64,000 nucleotides of DNA from RHLJ01 sp965247355 (lineage in GTDB: Bacteria > Bacteroidota > Rhodothermia > Balneolales > Balneolaceae), in contig OZ252011.1 of assembly GCA_965247355.1 (NCBI GenBank), forward strand, positions 3,348,001 through 3,412,000, in the 5' to 3' direction. Position 1 is the stretch's first letter, and each line of letters starts with the position of its first letter. The notes beneath the pieces are model-generated. The model worked only from the letters and a program-made list of their open reading frames with translations. It had not been told where the DNA came from and did no database searches. Of this stretch, positions 50,411 to 59,541 are shown one piece after another. The position numbers and the translations under genes are program-made.

Positions 50411-51355
50411 ATGAAAAAGATACTTCTTACCCTTTCTCTAATTACTCTCACCACAACTATTCCAGCCCAGGAATTTGAAGTCAAATCTGTGGTTACCGAA
50501 CTCGCTGATCTGATGAATCAAAACTATGTGTATCCGGAACACGGTAAATCTATGCATGATATGTTGTTGACTAAGCTGAATAATGGCGAATACGACCAAT
50601 ATAAATCTCAAAAAGAACTGGCTAGTGTACTGGATGCAGATCTTAAATCGATCATCTTTGACAAACACATCCGCGTTAGTTTTGATCCTGAACGAGCAAA
50701 GCAAATCCAAAACAGAGATCCTAATGGTGGAAGAGAGCCCCTTGTAAATAGTGGTTTCGAAAAAGTAGAAATCCTCGAAAATAATATCGGATACCTGGAT
50801 TTAAGAGGTTTTGTAGACATTCGTTTTGCAGAGGATGATGCAATATCTGCAATGGATAAACTGATACAGGCCGATGCTATTATTTTTGATCTCCGACAAA
50901 ATGGTGGTGGGTCACCATCCATGATTCGATTTATCTCGAGTTATATTTTTGGGGATGATCCCGTTCATCTCAATACATTCTATTGGAGACCAAGTGATAG
51001 CTATTCCGAAACCTGGACCAACCCGGAATTCGCTCCTGTAAGAAAGCCTAATATCCCGGTATTCGTACTTACCAGCGACTATACCTTTTCAGCTGCTGAG
51101 GAATTCACCTACAATTTAAAGCATATGAAGCGAGCAACCATTGTGGGAGAAGTGACAGGCGGAGGAGCTCACCCCGGAGGTCCTACCGTATTTGAAGGTG
51201 GGTTTATTGTCAATATTCCAAGGGGTAGAGCAATCAATCCAATTACAAATACCAACTGGGAAGGTGTTGGTGTAGTACCTCATATTTTGACTTCCAGTGA
51301 AGAAGCCTTAGAAAAAGCAATCGAACTTGCAGAGGAAGCTCTAATGACTAACTAA
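50411..51355 (+). CDS. S41-family peptidase
   Basis: A 314-residue exported peptidase. ATG 50411 gives a signal peptide (KKILLTLSLITLTTTIPAQ), whereas the in-frame TTG at 50396 would add five residues. The N-terminal helical domain (about 20-115) is of the interphotoreceptor-retinoid-binding-protein-like type, followed by the tail-specific-protease core with NIGYLDLRGF, IIFDLRQNGGGS and the catalytic Ser in TSDYTFSAAEEF. The downstream VGEVTGGGAHPGG is also family-like. There is no PDZ domain. Substrate unknown. Confidence 0.88.
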   Translation: MKKILLTLSLITLTTTIPAQEFEVKSVVTELADLMNQNYVYPEHGKSMHDMLLTKLNNGEYDQYKSQKELASVLDADLKSIIFDKHIRVSFDPERAKQIQNRDPNGGREPLVNSGFEKVEILENNIGYLDLRGFVDIRFAEDDAISAMDKLIQADAIIFDLRQNGGGSPSMIRFISSYIFGDDPVHLNTFYWRPSDSYSETWTNPEFAPVRKPNIPVFVLTSDYTFSAAEEFTYNLKHMKRATIVGEVTGGGAHPGGPTVFEGGFIVNIPRGRAINPITNTNWEGVGVVPHILTSSEEALEKAIELAEEALMTN

Positions 51356-51356
51356 G

Positions 51357-52028
51357 CTAATCTTCAAAATGCCGGGTAAGTACTTCGCTCATGTAGTCAA
51401 AGAAAGGGCGGACTGCCAGAAATGCTTTTGTCACTTCAAATACAAAATCTTCAGAAAAGACATCCTCTGAAGTAAACGCTTTTGAAAAGGTAAATCCTTT
51501 ATATCGAATCAGATCGATGTTAGGATCATCTTTGGAATATCCCCTTGGTGATGTTTTAACGGTTTCACCCTGAAGTTCTCCCCAAATACTTTTGAAATTT
51601 TTATTATTAATAATTTCTCTAAAGTTGCTGGAGTCATGAGAAAGTTCGTCGCGGATAAGTTTAATGTCTTCAGAATTGGGTTGCCAGAACCCTGCCCCGA
51701 TAAATGTATTTCCCGGTTCAAAATGAATGTAATATCCGCCTCGTAACCAGCGTGTGGCTCTGGTTAAGCTTGCTCCGAAATTCACTTTATAAGGTGGTTT
51801 CCCCTTGGAAAACCGAACATCGTTATAAATGCGAAACATGGATTTCTTACCCGACTCATTCTCGATTTGATCCACTTTCTTCATCTCAGTTATCAGGCTG
51901 TCCATGAAATCAGCTATGTTCTGATGTGCCATTACATACCTTGGTTTGTTCTCTGTAAACCAGTCGCGATTATTATTGGCTTTAAGCTCTTCCAGAAAAG
52001 CATAAGTGGATTGTTGTAACTTCCTCAT
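51357..52028 (-). CDS. DUF2461 family protein
   Basis: A 223-residue protein of the DUF2461 family. The signature is intact: FLEELKANNNRDWFTENK at the N-terminus, then MFRIYNDVRFSKGKPPYKVNFGA and GGYYIHFEPGNTFIGAGFW. Biochemical role unknown. It converges with the S41 gene (1-base gap) and lies 13 bases downstream of the 83-residue gene on its strand. Confidence 0.93.
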   Translation of the reverse strand: MRKLQQSTYAFLEELKANNNRDWFTENKPRYVMAHQNIADFMDSLITEMKKVDQIENESGKKSMFRIYNDVRFSKGKPPYKVNFGASLTRATRWLRGGYYIHFEPGNTFIGAGFWQPNSEDIKLIRDELSHDSSNFREIINNKNFKSIWGELQGETVKTSPRGYSKDDPNIDLIRYKGFTFSKAFTSEDVFSEDFVFEVTKAFLAVRPFFDYMSEVLTRHFED

Positions 52029-52041
52029 TTTGTTTTCTTCC

Positions 52042-52293
52042 CTAATTCAAAAGTTTTATCGTTTTCCTGATCCGAAGATTACGGGTTTCTTCTTTTTTAG
52101 CATTATTAGTCCATCTTTTGAGCTTATCTTCATTCCGTGTGAATAAAATCATAGAATCATAATCCTGATCTGAAGCTGCATTTAGCTCAATACGAGCTCC
52201 TTCAAACAGTGGATGAACCGATGGGTTTGAGTTCATCAACATAACAGAAAACTCTTCTTTAATTTGAAGTTTTTTGCGTAGAGAATTCTTCAT
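52042..52293 (-). CDS. Small hypothetical protein, possible DUF3052/YdeI chimera remnant
   Basis: An 83-residue protein. The first ~58 residues (KLQIKEEFSVMLMNSNP, DQDYDSMILFTRNEDKLKRW) resemble the opening of DUF3052. The last ~25 (TNNAKKEETRNLRIRKTIKLL) resemble the C-terminal helices of YdeI/OmpD-associated proteins. Both families are normally longer, so this may be what is left after an internal deletion of a two-domain protein. It could instead be an intact small gene. It precedes DUF2461 by 13 bases on the same strand. Confidence 0.45.
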   Translation of the reverse strand: MKNSLRKKLQIKEEFSVMLMNSNPSVHPLFEGARIELNAASDQDYDSMILFTRNEDKLKRWTNNAKKEETRNLRIRKTIKLLN

Positions 52294-52458
52294 TGCAAAA
52301 ATATAAAATCATTTTAGTACTCTAGAAGGTGAATAATCCAAAGCTTGCATTCAACATCTTCTTTCAATTTAAAATCTTTCTTCATTTATTGATCGGGTAT
52401 TTGCGGAATAGCATATTTAAAACCAGTTAAAACACGGATCACTAATTACATTGGAGAA

Positions 52459-53619
52459 ATGAAGAATAGAAAATTAAGAATGGGAATGGTAGGCGGAGGT
52501 GTAGGTGCATTTATTGGTGCGATTCACCGATTGGCTGCAAATCTGGATGGGCAAATTGAGTTGGTATGTGGAGCGTTCAGTAGCAGTCCCGAAAAATCTA
52601 AGCAAACCGGAGAAGAATTATATCTCGATCCATCAAGAGTATATGGCAGCTTCAAAGAAATGATCGAAACGGAAGCCGGATTACCCGAAGATGTCAGAAT
52701 GGATTTTGTATCGATTGTTACTCCAAACCATTTGCATGCAGAGCCGGCAATTATGGCACTCGATCATGGATTTCCCGTAATTATTGATAAACCGCTTTGC
52801 TTTAATATGCAAGAAGCTTTTGCCATCAAAAAGAAAGTGGAGGAAACCGGATTACCGTTTGCATTAACTCATACCTACACCGGATACCCAATGGTGAAAG
52901 AAGCCCGGCAACAAATTAAGTCCGGAAAGTTTGGGAAGGTTAGGAAGATTATGGTCGAGTACCCCCAGGGTTGGCTTGCTGATAAACTGGAAGATAGTGA
53001 TCAAAAACAGGCGGCATGGAGAACAGATCCTAAACGCTCAGGAAAAAGTGGAGCCTATGGAGATATAGGAACACATGCAGCAAATATGGCTGAGTATGTA
53101 TCAGGATTAAATATCACCAAAGTTCTTTCCCAACTAACCAAAGTTGTACCGGGAAGATTACTTGATGATGATGCTTCTGCACTGCTCGAATTTGAAGGCG
53201 GGGTACCGGGTGTACTTTCCGTTTCACAGATATCTGCAGGTGAAGAAAATGCGATCAAGGTAAGAGTGTATGGAGAAAAGGGTGGAGTGATATGGACTCA
53301 GCGTGATCCGAATAGCTTGATTGTAACCTGGGGAGATAAACCTCATGAAACGTATCGAACAGGTACCGGTTATGTATCGGAAGCAGCTCAGTCGAATTCA
53401 AGAACTCCTGCCGGACATCCGGAAGGATATCTCGAGGCGTTTGCAAATATCTACCGGAATTTTGTGATGCATCTCAGAGCTAATTCAGCTGGAGAAGAGC
53501 ATGACATGGAAATTTATGATTATCCCGAAATAGAGGATGGGGTACATGGAATGAGCATGGTAGACGCAATAGTAGAATCCACCGAGAAAGGAAATGTTTG
53601 GGTTGAAGTAAAATTTTAA
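52459..53619 (+). CDS. Gfo/Idh/MocA-family oxidoreductase
   Basis: A 386-residue NAD(P)-dependent dehydrogenase of sugars or polyols. The Rossmann motif is MGMVGGGVGAFIGAIHR, the cofactor-binding segment VTPNHLHAEPA and the catalytic Lys segment IIDKPLCFN (Glu-Lys-Pro replaced by Asp-Lys-Pro). The C-terminal alpha/beta domain includes GDIGTHAANMAEYVSG with a His. A GGAG lies 2-3 bases before ATG 52459, closer than the usual 5-9. It is followed by a TIM-barrel isomerase gene (77-base gap), a common pairing for inositol-type or other uncommon sugar breakdown. Confidence 0.92.
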   Translation: MKNRKLRMGMVGGGVGAFIGAIHRLAANLDGQIELVCGAFSSSPEKSKQTGEELYLDPSRVYGSFKEMIETEAGLPEDVRMDFVSIVTPNHLHAEPAIMALDHGFPVIIDKPLCFNMQEAFAIKKKVEETGLPFALTHTYTGYPMVKEARQQIKSGKFGKVRKIMVEYPQGWLADKLEDSDQKQAAWRTDPKRSGKSGAYGDIGTHAANMAEYVSGLNITKVLSQLTKVVPGRLLDDDASALLEFEGGVPGVLSVSQISAGEENAIKVRVYGEKGGVIWTQRDPNSLIVTWGDKPHETYRTGTGYVSEAAQSNSRTPAGHPEGYLEAFANIYRNFVMHLRANSAGEEHDMEIYDYPEIEDGVHGMSMVDAIVESTEKGNVWVEVKF

Positions 53620-53632
53620 ATGTTAAATTCTA

Positions 53633-53680
53633 AATGCTAAATGTTGGTGTGTTTTCATTTAACACTTAACATTTAGCATT
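53633..53680. repeat. 13-base inverted repeat between oxidoreductase and isomerase
   Basis: AATGCTAAATGTT (53633-53645) is the exact reverse complement of AACATTTAGCATT (53668-53680), 22 bases apart, ending 15 bases before the isomerase ATG. AT-rich sequence and no T-run; it may modulate mRNA or be an old repeat. A GGAGA follows at 53688-53692. Confidence 0.5.
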
Positions 53681-53695
53681 AATAATTGGAGAAAT

Positions 53696-54751
53696 ATGAA
53701 GACGATTAAAGGACCTGCAATATTTTTGGCACAGTTTATGGATGATACTGAGCCGTTTAATAATCTTAAAAGTATTTGCGAATGGGCAGCAGGACTGGGA
53801 TACAAAGCCGTTCAAATCCCGAGTTGGGATGCTCGTGTTATCGATCTGGAAAAAGCGGGAACCAGCAAAGACTATTGTGACGAAATTAAAGGTATTGCTA
53901 ACGAAGCCGGTGTAGAAATTTCTGAGCTTTCCACTCACCTGCAGGGACAGTTAGTGGCTGTTCATCCAGCTTTTGATACCATGTTTGATGGGTTCGCTCC
54001 CGAACATCTTCATGGAAAACCAAAAGAAAGAACGGAGTGGGCTAAACAGCAGGTAAAGTGGGCAGCAACAGCTAGTAAGCATTTTGGTATTGATGTAATG
54101 GCAAGTTTTTCCGGCGCGTTAGCCTGGCCCTTTGTGTATCCATGGCCTCAACGTCCAGCTGGTCTGGTTGAAAATGCTTTTGAAGAATTAGCCAAACGCT
54201 GGATGCCGGTACTCGATCATTGTAAAAATGAAGGAGTGGATGTGTGCTATGAAATACATCCGGGAGAAGACTTACACGATGGCGTTACTTTCGAGCGCTT
54301 TCTGGAAGCAACCGGCAATCACGATGCAGTAAAGATGCTGTATGATCCAAGTCATTATGTACTTCAACAGTTGGATTATCTACAACATATTGACTTCTAT
54401 CACGAGTATATCCGCATGTTCCATGTAAAGGATGCAGAATTCAATCCAACCGGGAAATCCGGAGTCTATGGTGGATATCAAGGCTGGGCAGATCGTCCCG
54501 GACGTTTTCGTTCATTGGGAGATGGACAGGTAGATTTCGCCGGTATTTTTTCCAAACTAAGTCAGTATGGTTTCGATGGATGGGCAGTAATGGAATGGGA
54601 ATGTTGCATTAAATCACCGCAACAAGGAGCTGAAGAAGGTGCGCCGTTTATTGATGCTCACATCATTAACGTAACCGAAAAAGCCTTTGATGATTTTGCA
54701 GGTGGAGATGTGGATGAAGCAACCAATAAGAAGATTTTGGGGATTGACTAG
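53696..54751 (+). CDS. Sugar phosphate isomerase/epimerase (xylose-isomerase-like TIM barrel)
   Basis: A 351-residue AP-endonuclease-2-fold enzyme. Metal-binding residues are likely Glu in CYEIHPGEDLH, Asp in MLYDPSHYV, His in RMFHVKDAEF and Glu in AVMEWE. The tail has a 20-residue extension (DDFAGGDVDEATNKKILGID, in part). The start is ATG 53696 with GGAGA 3-4 bases upstream. The pairing with a Gfo/Idh/MocA enzyme suggests a joint pathway for an uncommon sugar or inositol-type substrate, with the substrate unknown. Confidence 0.9.
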   Translation: MKTIKGPAIFLAQFMDDTEPFNNLKSICEWAAGLGYKAVQIPSWDARVIDLEKAGTSKDYCDEIKGIANEAGVEISELSTHLQGQLVAVHPAFDTMFDGFAPEHLHGKPKERTEWAKQQVKWAATASKHFGIDVMASFSGALAWPFVYPWPQRPAGLVENAFEELAKRWMPVLDHCKNEGVDVCYEIHPGEDLHDGVTFERFLEATGNHDAVKMLYDPSHYVLQQLDYLQHIDFYHEYIRMFHVKDAEFNPTGKSGVYGGYQGWADRPGRFRSLGDGQVDFAGIFSKLSQYGFDGWAVMEWECCIKSPQQGAEEGAPFIDAHIINVTEKAFDDFAGGDVDEATNKKILGID

Positions 54752-54793
54752 TTCAATCTTCAATGACCAATTAAGAATGGTCAATTAAAAACT

Positions 54794-54820
54794 TGTCATC
54801 CCGAACTCGATTCTGGATCT
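54794..54820. repeat. Dispersed intergenic repeat fragment (TGTCATCCCGAACTCGA type)
   Basis: TGTCATCCCGAACTCGATTC then TGGATCT. I recognise this as one end of a short repeat common between genes in this phylum. Only one end is convincing here. The 229-base gap around it holds no gene. Confidence 0.4.
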
Positions 54821-54980
54821 GTAAAGGAACAAGATTCAAATATGAAATCACCACGTTTTGCTCATTAATATGTTAGTGGCGAAAAACATGATTTTTTCTA
54901 AAATTTGTTGACCTTTTTTAGTAAAATTGTGCGCATCAAGAGATAGAAGAGAACTAACTATTCATATAATCATAAAAACC

Positions 54981-55766
54981 ATGAGATATCTTAAACTAAA
55001 GAACTACGCATTTTTATCACTCACGGCATTATTCGTTTTAACAGCTTGCAGTGATTCTGGTACTGGTGTTGAAGGCGAACTTGCTCCTGAAATACCGAAT
55101 CTGGAAGAAGGCCTTCCTGAATTTGAATACTTCAAATCAAAAGTTAAGAACAAGGCCGAAACTCTGAATGGGGAAAATTTTATCATTGCAGCTACACTTA
55201 CTAGTTCAATAGAAGCTATTATGACGGGTTTCAGCTCATTACCATCAGGTTTTACAGCTTCTGCCGAGGGAGTGGATGCAACTCTTGAGAATGGAGTCTG
55301 GACATGGAATTATACCAGTTCCGGAGCAGGCGCCTCTGTAACCATTCGTCTTACTGCCGAAGTAAAAGCAGAACAAACCGATTGGGCCATGTATCTGTCA
55401 GCAACTAGCAGTGAGTTGTCTTTTGATGACTATAAATTTATCGACGGATTTGTTAAGAATACTTCGAATGGCGGGCAATGGAATTTTTATGATTTTGAAG
55501 CTCAGTCAGGTTCTGCGGTTATGAGTTATACCTGGGATATTGAAAGCGATACAGACGCTACTTTCTCGATTACATTCGGCGAGAGTTCTTTTTCCGGTCT
55601 CGATTATGTGAAAGATCTCCCTGATAATACACTTACAATTACCAGTGATAATTCAGAGAGTAGTGTAATCTATTGGAACTCAGATACAGGAACGGGTTAT
55701 TATCAGAATGCTGAGCAAGTACAGCTTTGCTGGGATGAAAGTGGAAATAATGTAGCTTGCTCTTAG
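54981..55766 (+). CDS. Lipoprotein of unknown function
   Basis: A 261-residue lipoprotein from ATG 54981 (lipobox FVLTACSDS, Cys near residue 24); an in-frame ATG at 54927 would put 18 unlikely residues before the signal. The mature protein is Ser/Thr/Asp-rich with a beta-rich body (TWNYTSSGAGASVTIRLTAE, MYLSATSSELSFDDY) and a closing Cys pair (LCWDESGNNVACS). No family recognised. Monocistronic, with its own strong terminator. Confidence 0.75.
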   Translation: MRYLKLKNYAFLSLTALFVLTACSDSGTGVEGELAPEIPNLEEGLPEFEYFKSKVKNKAETLNGENFIIAATLTSSIEAIMTGFSSLPSGFTASAEGVDATLENGVWTWNYTSSGAGASVTIRLTAEVKAEQTDWAMYLSATSSELSFDDYKFIDGFVKNTSNGGQWNFYDFEAQSGSAVMSYTWDIESDTDATFSITFGESSFSGLDYVKDLPDNTLTITSDNSESSVIYWNSDTGTGYYQNAEQVQLCWDESGNNVACS

Positions 55767-55826
55767 AAATCTTACCATTCGGGGAAATGAGAAACTGTGT
55801 TTTATTCTCATTACTAAGTGTATGAT

Positions 55827-55857
55827 CTGTCCCTCACTAAAGAGGGACAGTTTTTTT
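55827..55857 (+). terminator. Rho-independent terminator after the lipoprotein gene
   Basis: A perfect 9-base stem, CTGTCCCTC (55827-55835) with GAGGGACAG (55842-55850), a 6-base loop ACTAAA and seven T at 55851-55857, 60 bases after the stop. Only the plus strand has the T-run. Confidence 0.9.
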
Positions 55858-55883
55858 AACACTGATTTCTAAAAAAATTACAG

Positions 55884-58800
55884 CTATTCCACCTCCTTCA
55901 ATGGCCTCCTATTATCTCCCGAAACCGTATCAATAAGCTTATTATAAGGATCGATTCCTGCAGAAGTTGGTTCTTCATCGACCATTATTGTTAAGGTAGT
56001 TTCAATGGCATCGAATTTATGTTTTTGGAGATATAGCACCGTTTCGTTTCCTTCATCATCCACACCAAACACACCTACATCAATCCAGTCTTGCAACGGG
56101 AGCGATTGAATGGGTCGGGATAAACCCTCTACCTCCAGAGCTAGGCTGTCTCCATTCGCATCTTTATAAATACGTCGCCCTTGTGGGCTGTTGGCATATT
56201 TCGAGGTCTGGACCGTAAGGCTGACTTCATACTTCCCATCCTCCGTTTCCGTAAAGGTTGATTCTTTTACCTGATTATCATACAACGTGATGGTTTCGAA
56301 CATATCATGAAGCAGGTACTTCAGAGAGTCGGGGGTAGCTTCATCCAGATAGCTGAGAAATTCTGTGGAAGTTGTGTAAGGCGCATTCTGAAAAGCAACT
56401 GCATCAATATATCTGCTCAACGCGGCATTCATGTTTTCCTCACCGATGTAATCACTCAATGCATACAATACCAAAGATCCCTTGTTGTAATGGATATAAG
56501 GTTGATTTTCGTTGTACAGTAACGGTTTTTCTTTAATCCCTTCGGAAGCACGTCCCAACAGATAGCTGTCCAGTGCATCTTTCAGGAAGGTGCGCATTTG
56601 TTCTTCTCCGTTTTCCTTTTCCAGAACCTTTAAAGCACTGTACTCAGACATGCTCTCGGACATAACCGTAGCACCCTGTACATTGGCTCCAATCACCTGA
56701 TGCGCCCACCATTGATGAGCCACTTCATGCGCGGTTATATTGAAAGGGTAATCAACTCCGGAGTCGTCTTCGTCATCAACCTGAGCGATAAATCCAATAG
56801 CCTCAGAGTAAGGGATTGTATTTGCAAAAGACTGAGCAAAGCCACCACTTGTTCGTGGGAATTCCAGAATTCGAACCTGCTTATGCTGGTATGGACTGAA
56901 TTCTTTGGTATAATAATCCAGCCCACGCTTAACCCCTTTGATCATTCGGTCGATATTGTAATCGTGGTCCTCGTGATAGTACACTTCAATAGGAAGCCCA
57001 TTCCACTCATCTCTGGCTACTTCGAACCGGGCGGAGATGAAGGAATAGAAGTTCAGCATCTTGGAATCCATTTTGTAATGGAAATACCTGCGACCATCTT
57101 CTTCCCATTCCTTCTGAAGATATCCCGGTGCTACCGCAATCTGATCGGGAGCAGTGCTGATAGTGGTTTCAAAATCAATCCAATCGGCATCATAGGAAAT
57201 ATAATTATTCTGTAGCGAAGCACTGTCGGTCTGGGCAGGCATACGATCTTTGGGAGGAAGACCGAATTTTTCGCGGGATGATTCTCCAACTAGCTCACTT
57301 TGCGAGTTATATCCTATTCGTGGAAATAAACCATTATTAATAAATGTCCCGTTTTCCAGAATTGGGGAATTATTACGAAGCACACTATTTGGTTCATTCC
57401 ATACTTCAAAGTTAAAGACGACGGAATCACCCGGTTGCATAGGTTCGACCAGTTGATAAATATCGTAGTTCATTGAGTCGTCTTCTAATACCAGTTCGTA
57501 ATCAGCCTCGAACTCAAACATCGTTTCCAATCCTCCATGATCAATGTGAATTGAGTCGATTACAAAGGGAGTTTTATTTTTCAGTATATAGGTTCCTTTT
57601 GCTTTTAAATCTCGCGTCTCAGGGTAAATATCCAGATCAATAGTAGCACTTGTTATTCTGGGTTGTGGTACGTGCTCATACTTCCCATAATTAATTTCCC
57701 ACTGGGCCTGACGAGCTTCCCATTCTTTTGAAGAGAGATATTCATTCTCAATATTATCTAAATAGTAAATGTAACCTCCAATGAACAAAAAAGAGCCTAA
57801 TGAAAACATGAAGATTGATGAAAGTAATGGAGAAAATGCCTGTTTAGCGTTTTGCCATCGTTGTTTAAATCGATCAGTAATTTCCCTTCTAAAAAACAAA
57901 ATCGAGATCACATACATGGAAATTCCCAGCATCAGCCAGTAGATTTTGTATACAAAGTATGGAGCTAAAGAACTTCCATATCCATTCATATCTGAGTAAG
58001 GAGTTCCTGGAGCCTGGTTGTATTTATAGATGTCCTGCTCGATCCCGATTCCATCAAGGAAGGTGATTCCAATTGAAATCAATAGAAGCAGGAAAAAACC
58101 GATGTAATAATTTTTGAACCAGGTATGAACAAAAATCCCAAGTAAGGCCCAAATCACTACATGAATGAGCTGAATCCCATAGAGATCAAAAAGGTAAAGC
58201 CCCAGCTCAAAGTTAAAATATCCGTTATAGATCTGAACCCCGATTCCAACAATGATAATAGTACTGAGAAGCATTGCCTGCATTTTCACAACAGAAAAAA
58301 GAGTGGAAAGCAACAACGCCCAGTTTGGTACGGGAGTTACATGTAGTAATTGATCCACATTGTACGTTCTGCTTCGATTCAGAAGAATCCCGGTATAAAG
58401 GAACGTAAGGAGATTGATGAAAAATCCGAAAAAGGTCCCGGGAAGTGCCAGCATTTGCCAGGTTACAGGGAGTGTATTAGTTCCAAAAATTTCGCCGCTG
58501 ACCGTTATGGTAAGTAATGAAATCAAAACTCCGATAATCGAAATGATAATGAATGGCCAACCTTTAATAATATAAAGTAAGTCGGTGTTTGAAATACTCC
58601 ACGATGTTTTCAGGTGCTGAAGGAAAGAGTGATCGAATTTCACCTTTGGAAGCTGAACAGCCATGATGCTTCCAAAATTTTTCTTTAGAACGGCTTCTCC
58701 TTTTTTTCGGAAAAAACTAAAGGAAAATGCCTGCTGACTAAAACTGAAGGTGCGATACACGAATCCGAAAACAAATAATCCGATGCCCGTCCAGAGTAGG

Positions 58801-59540
58801 CGATTATAGATAACGATTGGTCCAAGAGGTAGTGGATTTTCATTTTGCTCATAAACCGACCAGTACTCTGTGTAATATTGATTCGCGTAGGACCCAAAAG
58901 GGTCCAGCATAGCAGATAAAACTTTATTGTCGAGATCTGCGGTTAGAGACTCAGCGATAATCTGAAGCAGAAAAAGAATCAAAACGCTGATAAAACCAAC
59001 GCTCACACTTCTGGAAAAAGTAACCACACCAAATACGATGGCTCCGTAAAAAAACAGGTTTGGGATGATGTAGATGATGAACGATTGTATGTAATTCATC
59101 AATTTAAAAGGGCCGAGTAAATCGGGATTAGTACCGGGCATGATACTTCCCAGCATGATCCCAAATGCTGCGAAAACTACAATCAAAAGGGCGATTACCA
59201 ATCCGCTGGAAAACTTAGCGAGCATATATTCCCATTTCCTGAAGGGGTAGGAAAAAGTGATGGAATACATTTCATACTTAAAATCCTTATAAATTGTCCC
59301 CCCAATAATAGAAGGAAGCAGAAAGTAGATGAATAATGTCATTTCATTCAGCAACGCATTGATAGCAGATGCCGAGTTTACAATGGTAACCGAATTAATA
59401 GCTACGGTAATACTCTCAAAAAGACCTGCTGCTGCAGCCATGCTGAAAGTGGCAAGCATAAAAATGATTCCACCATACACATAAAAAAGTGGCCTTTTGA
59501 ACCAGGCTCTTATTTCATAAACAAAAATATTCAGAAACAT
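55884..59540 (-). CDS. ABC-2 type permease fused to M1-type aminopeptidase domain
   Basis: A 1218-residue fusion. The first ~590 residues contain about 12 hydrophobic segments in two ABC-2-like halves (RPLFYVYGGIIFMLA, GIIGxTIYKDF-like motif near residue 80, later KGWPFIIISIIGVLISLLTI). The second half is extracellular/periplasmic with an M1-peptidase core: HEVAHQWWAHQV (zinc His, Glu, His) near residue 937 and the downstream Glu ligand in MSESMSEYSALKV. The usual Gly-x-Met-Glu-Asn exopeptidase motif is not seen; TSGGFAQSFANT occupies that place. The ATPase gene ends one base before this start, so the two form one exporter complex. Function unknown. Confidence 0.9.
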   Translation of the reverse strand: MFLNIFVYEIRAWFKRPLFYVYGGIIFMLATFSMAAAAGLFESITVAINSVTIVNSASAINALLNEMTLFIYFLLPSIIGGTIYKDFKYEMYSITFSYPFRKWEYMLAKFSSGLVIALLIVVFAAFGIMLGSIMPGTNPDLLGPFKLMNYIQSFIIYIIPNLFFYGAIVFGVVTFSRSVSVGFISVLILFLLQIIAESLTADLDNKVLSAMLDPFGSYANQYYTEYWSVYEQNENPLPLGPIVIYNRLLWTGIGLFVFGFVYRTFSFSQQAFSFSFFRKKGEAVLKKNFGSIMAVQLPKVKFDHSFLQHLKTSWSISNTDLLYIIKGWPFIIISIIGVLISLLTITVSGEIFGTNTLPVTWQMLALPGTFFGFFINLLTFLYTGILLNRSRTYNVDQLLHVTPVPNWALLLSTLFSVVKMQAMLLSTIIIVGIGVQIYNGYFNFELGLYLFDLYGIQLIHVVIWALLGIFVHTWFKNYYIGFFLLLLISIGITFLDGIGIEQDIYKYNQAPGTPYSDMNGYGSSLAPYFVYKIYWLMLGISMYVISILFFRREITDRFKQRWQNAKQAFSPLLSSIFMFSLGSFLFIGGYIYYLDNIENEYLSSKEWEARQAQWEINYGKYEHVPQPRITSATIDLDIYPETRDLKAKGTYILKNKTPFVIDSIHIDHGGLETMFEFEADYELVLEDDSMNYDIYQLVEPMQPGDSVVFNFEVWNEPNSVLRNNSPILENGTFINNGLFPRIGYNSQSELVGESSREKFGLPPKDRMPAQTDSASLQNNYISYDADWIDFETTISTAPDQIAVAPGYLQKEWEEDGRRYFHYKMDSKMLNFYSFISARFEVARDEWNGLPIEVYYHEDHDYNIDRMIKGVKRGLDYYTKEFSPYQHKQVRILEFPRTSGGFAQSFANTIPYSEAIGFIAQVDDEDDSGVDYPFNITAHEVAHQWWAHQVIGANVQGATVMSESMSEYSALKVLEKENGEEQMRTFLKDALDSYLLGRASEGIKEKPLLYNENQPYIHYNKGSLVLYALSDYIGEENMNAALSRYIDAVAFQNAPYTTSTEFLSYLDEATPDSLKYLLHDMFETITLYDNQVKESTFTETEDGKYEVSLTVQTSKYANSPQGRRIYKDANGDSLALEVEGLSRPIQSLPLQDWIDVGVFGVDDEGNETVLYLQKHKFDAIETTLTIMVDEEPTSAGIDPYNKLIDTVSGDNRRPLKEVE

Positions 59541-59541
59541 C

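Noticed and set aside
54764..54783. Terminator after the isomerase (TGACCA ... TGGTCA)
   Set aside because: Only six paired bases and no T-run on either strand.
56700..57215. Plus-strand open frame of 171 residues inside the ABC/M1 fusion
   Set aside because: It lies opposite the M1 catalytic domain, and its translation lacks any motif.
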